Source of the DNA: Actinoplanes liguriensis
GTDB lineage: Bacteria; Actinomycetota; Actinomycetes; Mycobacteriales; Micromonosporaceae
Assembly: GCA_000715855.1 (NCBI GenBank)
Contig: KL571354.1
Location: 3,881 to 10,856, forward strand
Direction: 5' to 3'
DNA length: 6,976 bases
Made by a program: the position numbers and the translations under genes. Below the pieces are notes generated by a model. The model searched no databases. It saw nothing but the letters and a program-made list of their open reading frames with translations, and had not been told where the DNA came from. Below, piece after piece: positions 5,670 through 6,976 of the stretch; positions within the stretch are counted from its first letter, which is position 1; the number at the start of each line of letters is the position of its first letter.

Positions 5670-6638
5670 TCAAGATCTTCTTGCGCGTACGAGAGTTGTC
5701 TGCGCCACGACCACAGCGGCGAGGAACCCACCGCTGATCACCTGCTGCCAGTTGCTGTTGACGTTGCCGACCTGGTTGATCAGGTTCTGGATCACGCCGA
5801 GCAGCAGCACCCCCGCGACCGTGCCGGCGATCGACCCGGAGCCGCCGGTGAGCAGCGTGCCACCGATCACGACGGCGGCGATGGCGTCGAGCTCCATGCC
5901 ACTGCCGAGCACGGTGACCCCGGAGCCGAGCTTGGCCGCGTTGATCGCACCGGCGAGTCCCGCGAGCAGCCCGGAGAGGAGATAGACCCAGACCTTTATT
6001 CGCCGTACGGGCAGCCCCATCAGCGCGGCGGCGTCCTCGCTCCCGCCGATGGCGTGCACGGCGTGCCCGAACCGGGTCCGGTTCAGCACCAGGATCCCGG
6101 CGCCGACCAGAACCGCGGCCAGCCAGACCGGCAGACCGACGCCGAGCAGGGATCCCGTGCCCAGCTCGTGGAAGACGTCGCTCCTGACCAGGTACGTCGT
6201 CGAGCCCTCATCGCTGATGCTGCGCATGAGGCCACGGGCGCCGAGCAGCGCGGCGAGGGTGACGATGAAGGGCGCCATCCCGGTTCTCGAGATCAGGATC
6301 CCGTTCAGTACGCCGATGGCCCCGCACAGGAGCAACGGCGCGGCCAGCGCCGCGACGACTCCCCACTGCGACGCCCAGGCGGCGACCACCCCGCCGAGCA
6401 CGTAGAGCGAGCCGACCGAGAGGTCGATCCCGCCCGTGATGATCACGAAGGTCATGCCGAGCGCGATCAGCATCGGTGGCGCCGCGGCGACCAGGATCGT
6501 GCCGGCGTTGTCCGCGCTGCGGAAGCCGGGGAACGCGGCCAGGCTGATCGCCACCACGGTGACCAGCACCGCGAGCGCGCCCTGGCGCTGCACGAAGCCG
6601 CCGTTCCGGAAAGCGGGCACGGGGATCGACATGGTCAC
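5670..6638 (-). CDS. RbsC-type sugar ABC transporter permease
   Basis: A 322-residue inner membrane permease of the ribose/galactofuranose family (BPD_transp_2). Such proteins pair with a second permease, an ATPase and a lipoprotein binding protein to import a sugar. The signature ITGGIDLSVGSL lies at residues 67-78, the ATPase-coupling loop around 199-216 (GSEDAAALMGLPVRR), and the conserved GGTLLTGGSGSIAGT near 259-273; about eight to ten hydrophobic segments span the protein. GTG 6638 is the preferred start: an AGGAGG lies five bases upstream, and GTG overlaps the TGA of the preceding permease gene (GTGA). ATG 6632 is an alternative. The coupling suggests a heterodimer with the upstream permease, like YtfT/YjfF. 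Substrate cannot be told from the sequence. No link to the lanthipeptide genes is evident. Confidence 0.93.
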   Translation of the reverse strand: MTMSIPVPAFRNGGFVQRQGALAVLVTVVAISLAAFPGFRSADNAGTILVAAAPPMLIALGMTFVIITGGIDLSVGSLYVLGGVVAAWASQWGVVAALAAPLLLCGAIGVLNGILISRTGMAPFIVTLAALLGARGLMRSISDEGSTTYLVRSDVFHELGTGSLLGVGLPVWLAAVLVGAGILVLNRTRFGHAVHAIGGSEDAAALMGLPVRRIKVWVYLLSGLLAGLAGAINAAKLGSGVTVLGSGMELDAIAAVVIGGTLLTGGSGSIAGTVAGVLLLGVIQNLINQVGNVNSNWQQVISGGFLAAVVVAQTTLVRARRS

Positions 6639-6976
6639 CGGGTCCTCCTCTCCCGGGCCACGTAGACCGCGACCAGGATGATCACGGCCTGCACCATCTC
6701 GGTGGTGGACGGCGGGAGATCGTGTTTGATCATGGTGGCGACCACCAGTTGCATGAGCAGGGCCCCGGCCACGGTGCCGAGCACCCGGACCCGGCCGCCG
6801 GTGAGCGGGGTGCCGCCGACGACCACCGCGGTGATCGCGGAGAGCTCGATCAGCAGGCCGACCGCGGACGCGTCGCTGGACTGGATGCGCGCGACCGAGA
6901 GCAGGCCGGCGATCGAGGCGAGCACCGCGCAGAAGACGTAGACGCCGATCAGCACCCGCTTGACCGGGAGGCCGGC
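6635..6976 (-). CDS. RbsC-type sugar ABC transporter permease, C-terminal part
   Basis: The last 113 or so residues of a second permease of the same family, cut off by the right edge. The frame is open from 6976 and begins within the coupling loop (AGLPVKR); a GTG at 6955 in that loop is not the true start. Visible features are the helix after the loop (VLIGVYVFCAVLASIAGLL), the family segment AVVVGGTPLTGGRVRVLGT, two further hydrophobic stretches and a basic tail ARERRTR. The stop overlaps the start of the next permease by four bases. The ATPase and sugar-binding protein genes probably lie further to the right. Confidence 0.92.
   Translation of the reverse strand, partial: AGLPVKRVLIGVYVFCAVLASIAGLLSVARIQSSDASAVGLLIELSAITAVVVGGTPLTGGRVRVLGTVAGALLMQLVVATMIKHDLPPSTTEMVQAVIILVAVYVARERRTR
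6644..6649 (-). promoter_or_regulatory. Ribosome binding site of the second permease
   Basis: AGGAGG on the minus strand, five bases before GTG 6638 and eleven before ATG 6632. It favours the GTG start and lies within the last codons of the upstream permease, consistent with translational coupling. Confidence 0.78.

Overview
The window is high-GC DNA with the codon bias of an actinomycete. A lanthipeptide precursor gene whose predicted core matches, from memory, deoxyactagardine B (a close relative of actagardine) points to Actinoplanes or another member of the Micromonosporaceae. The DNA is an assembly product: a Nextera transposon-end adapter sits at the left edge (4-22), and a second, collapsed copy sits inside a gene (2950-2972).

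Left part (23-3383, all on the minus strand): a class II lanthipeptide locus read right to left. It starts with a StrR-like transcriptional regulator (ParB-like domain plus helix-turn-helix; 3383 to 2505), which is broken by the internal adapter and seems to lack some 25-30 residues. Next comes a 320-bp control region with direct and inverted repeats. It is followed by the 64-residue precursor lanA (2184 to 1990), a strong hairpin between genes, and the modification enzyme lanM (1918 to 23). lanM has a one-base frameshift near 1011-1027 and is cut off at the left edge before its cyclase domain. All the dehydratase catalytic residues can still be found if both frames are read. Transporter, immunity and tailoring genes are not in view; if present they lie beyond the left edge.

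Middle (3384-5176): a 332-bp divergent intergenic region holds a StrR-type inverted repeat ahead of the regulator and a palindrome over the start of the next gene. That gene, on the plus strand, encodes a secreted M1-family zinc metallopeptidase with all catalytic residues present; it is probably read from a leaderless mRNA. It could trim the lanthipeptide leader, but this is only a hypothesis.

Right part (5160-6976, minus strand): a small four-helix membrane protein of unknown function, whose 3' end overlaps the peptidase gene by 17 bp, and two translationally coupled RbsC-type sugar ABC transporter permeases, the first cut off by the right edge. These look like ordinary chromosomal flank rather than lanthipeptide genes.

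The biosynthetic system appears to be of a known type. The main points to check are the assembly artefacts, the lanM frameshift, the regulator operator and the adjoining peptidase.
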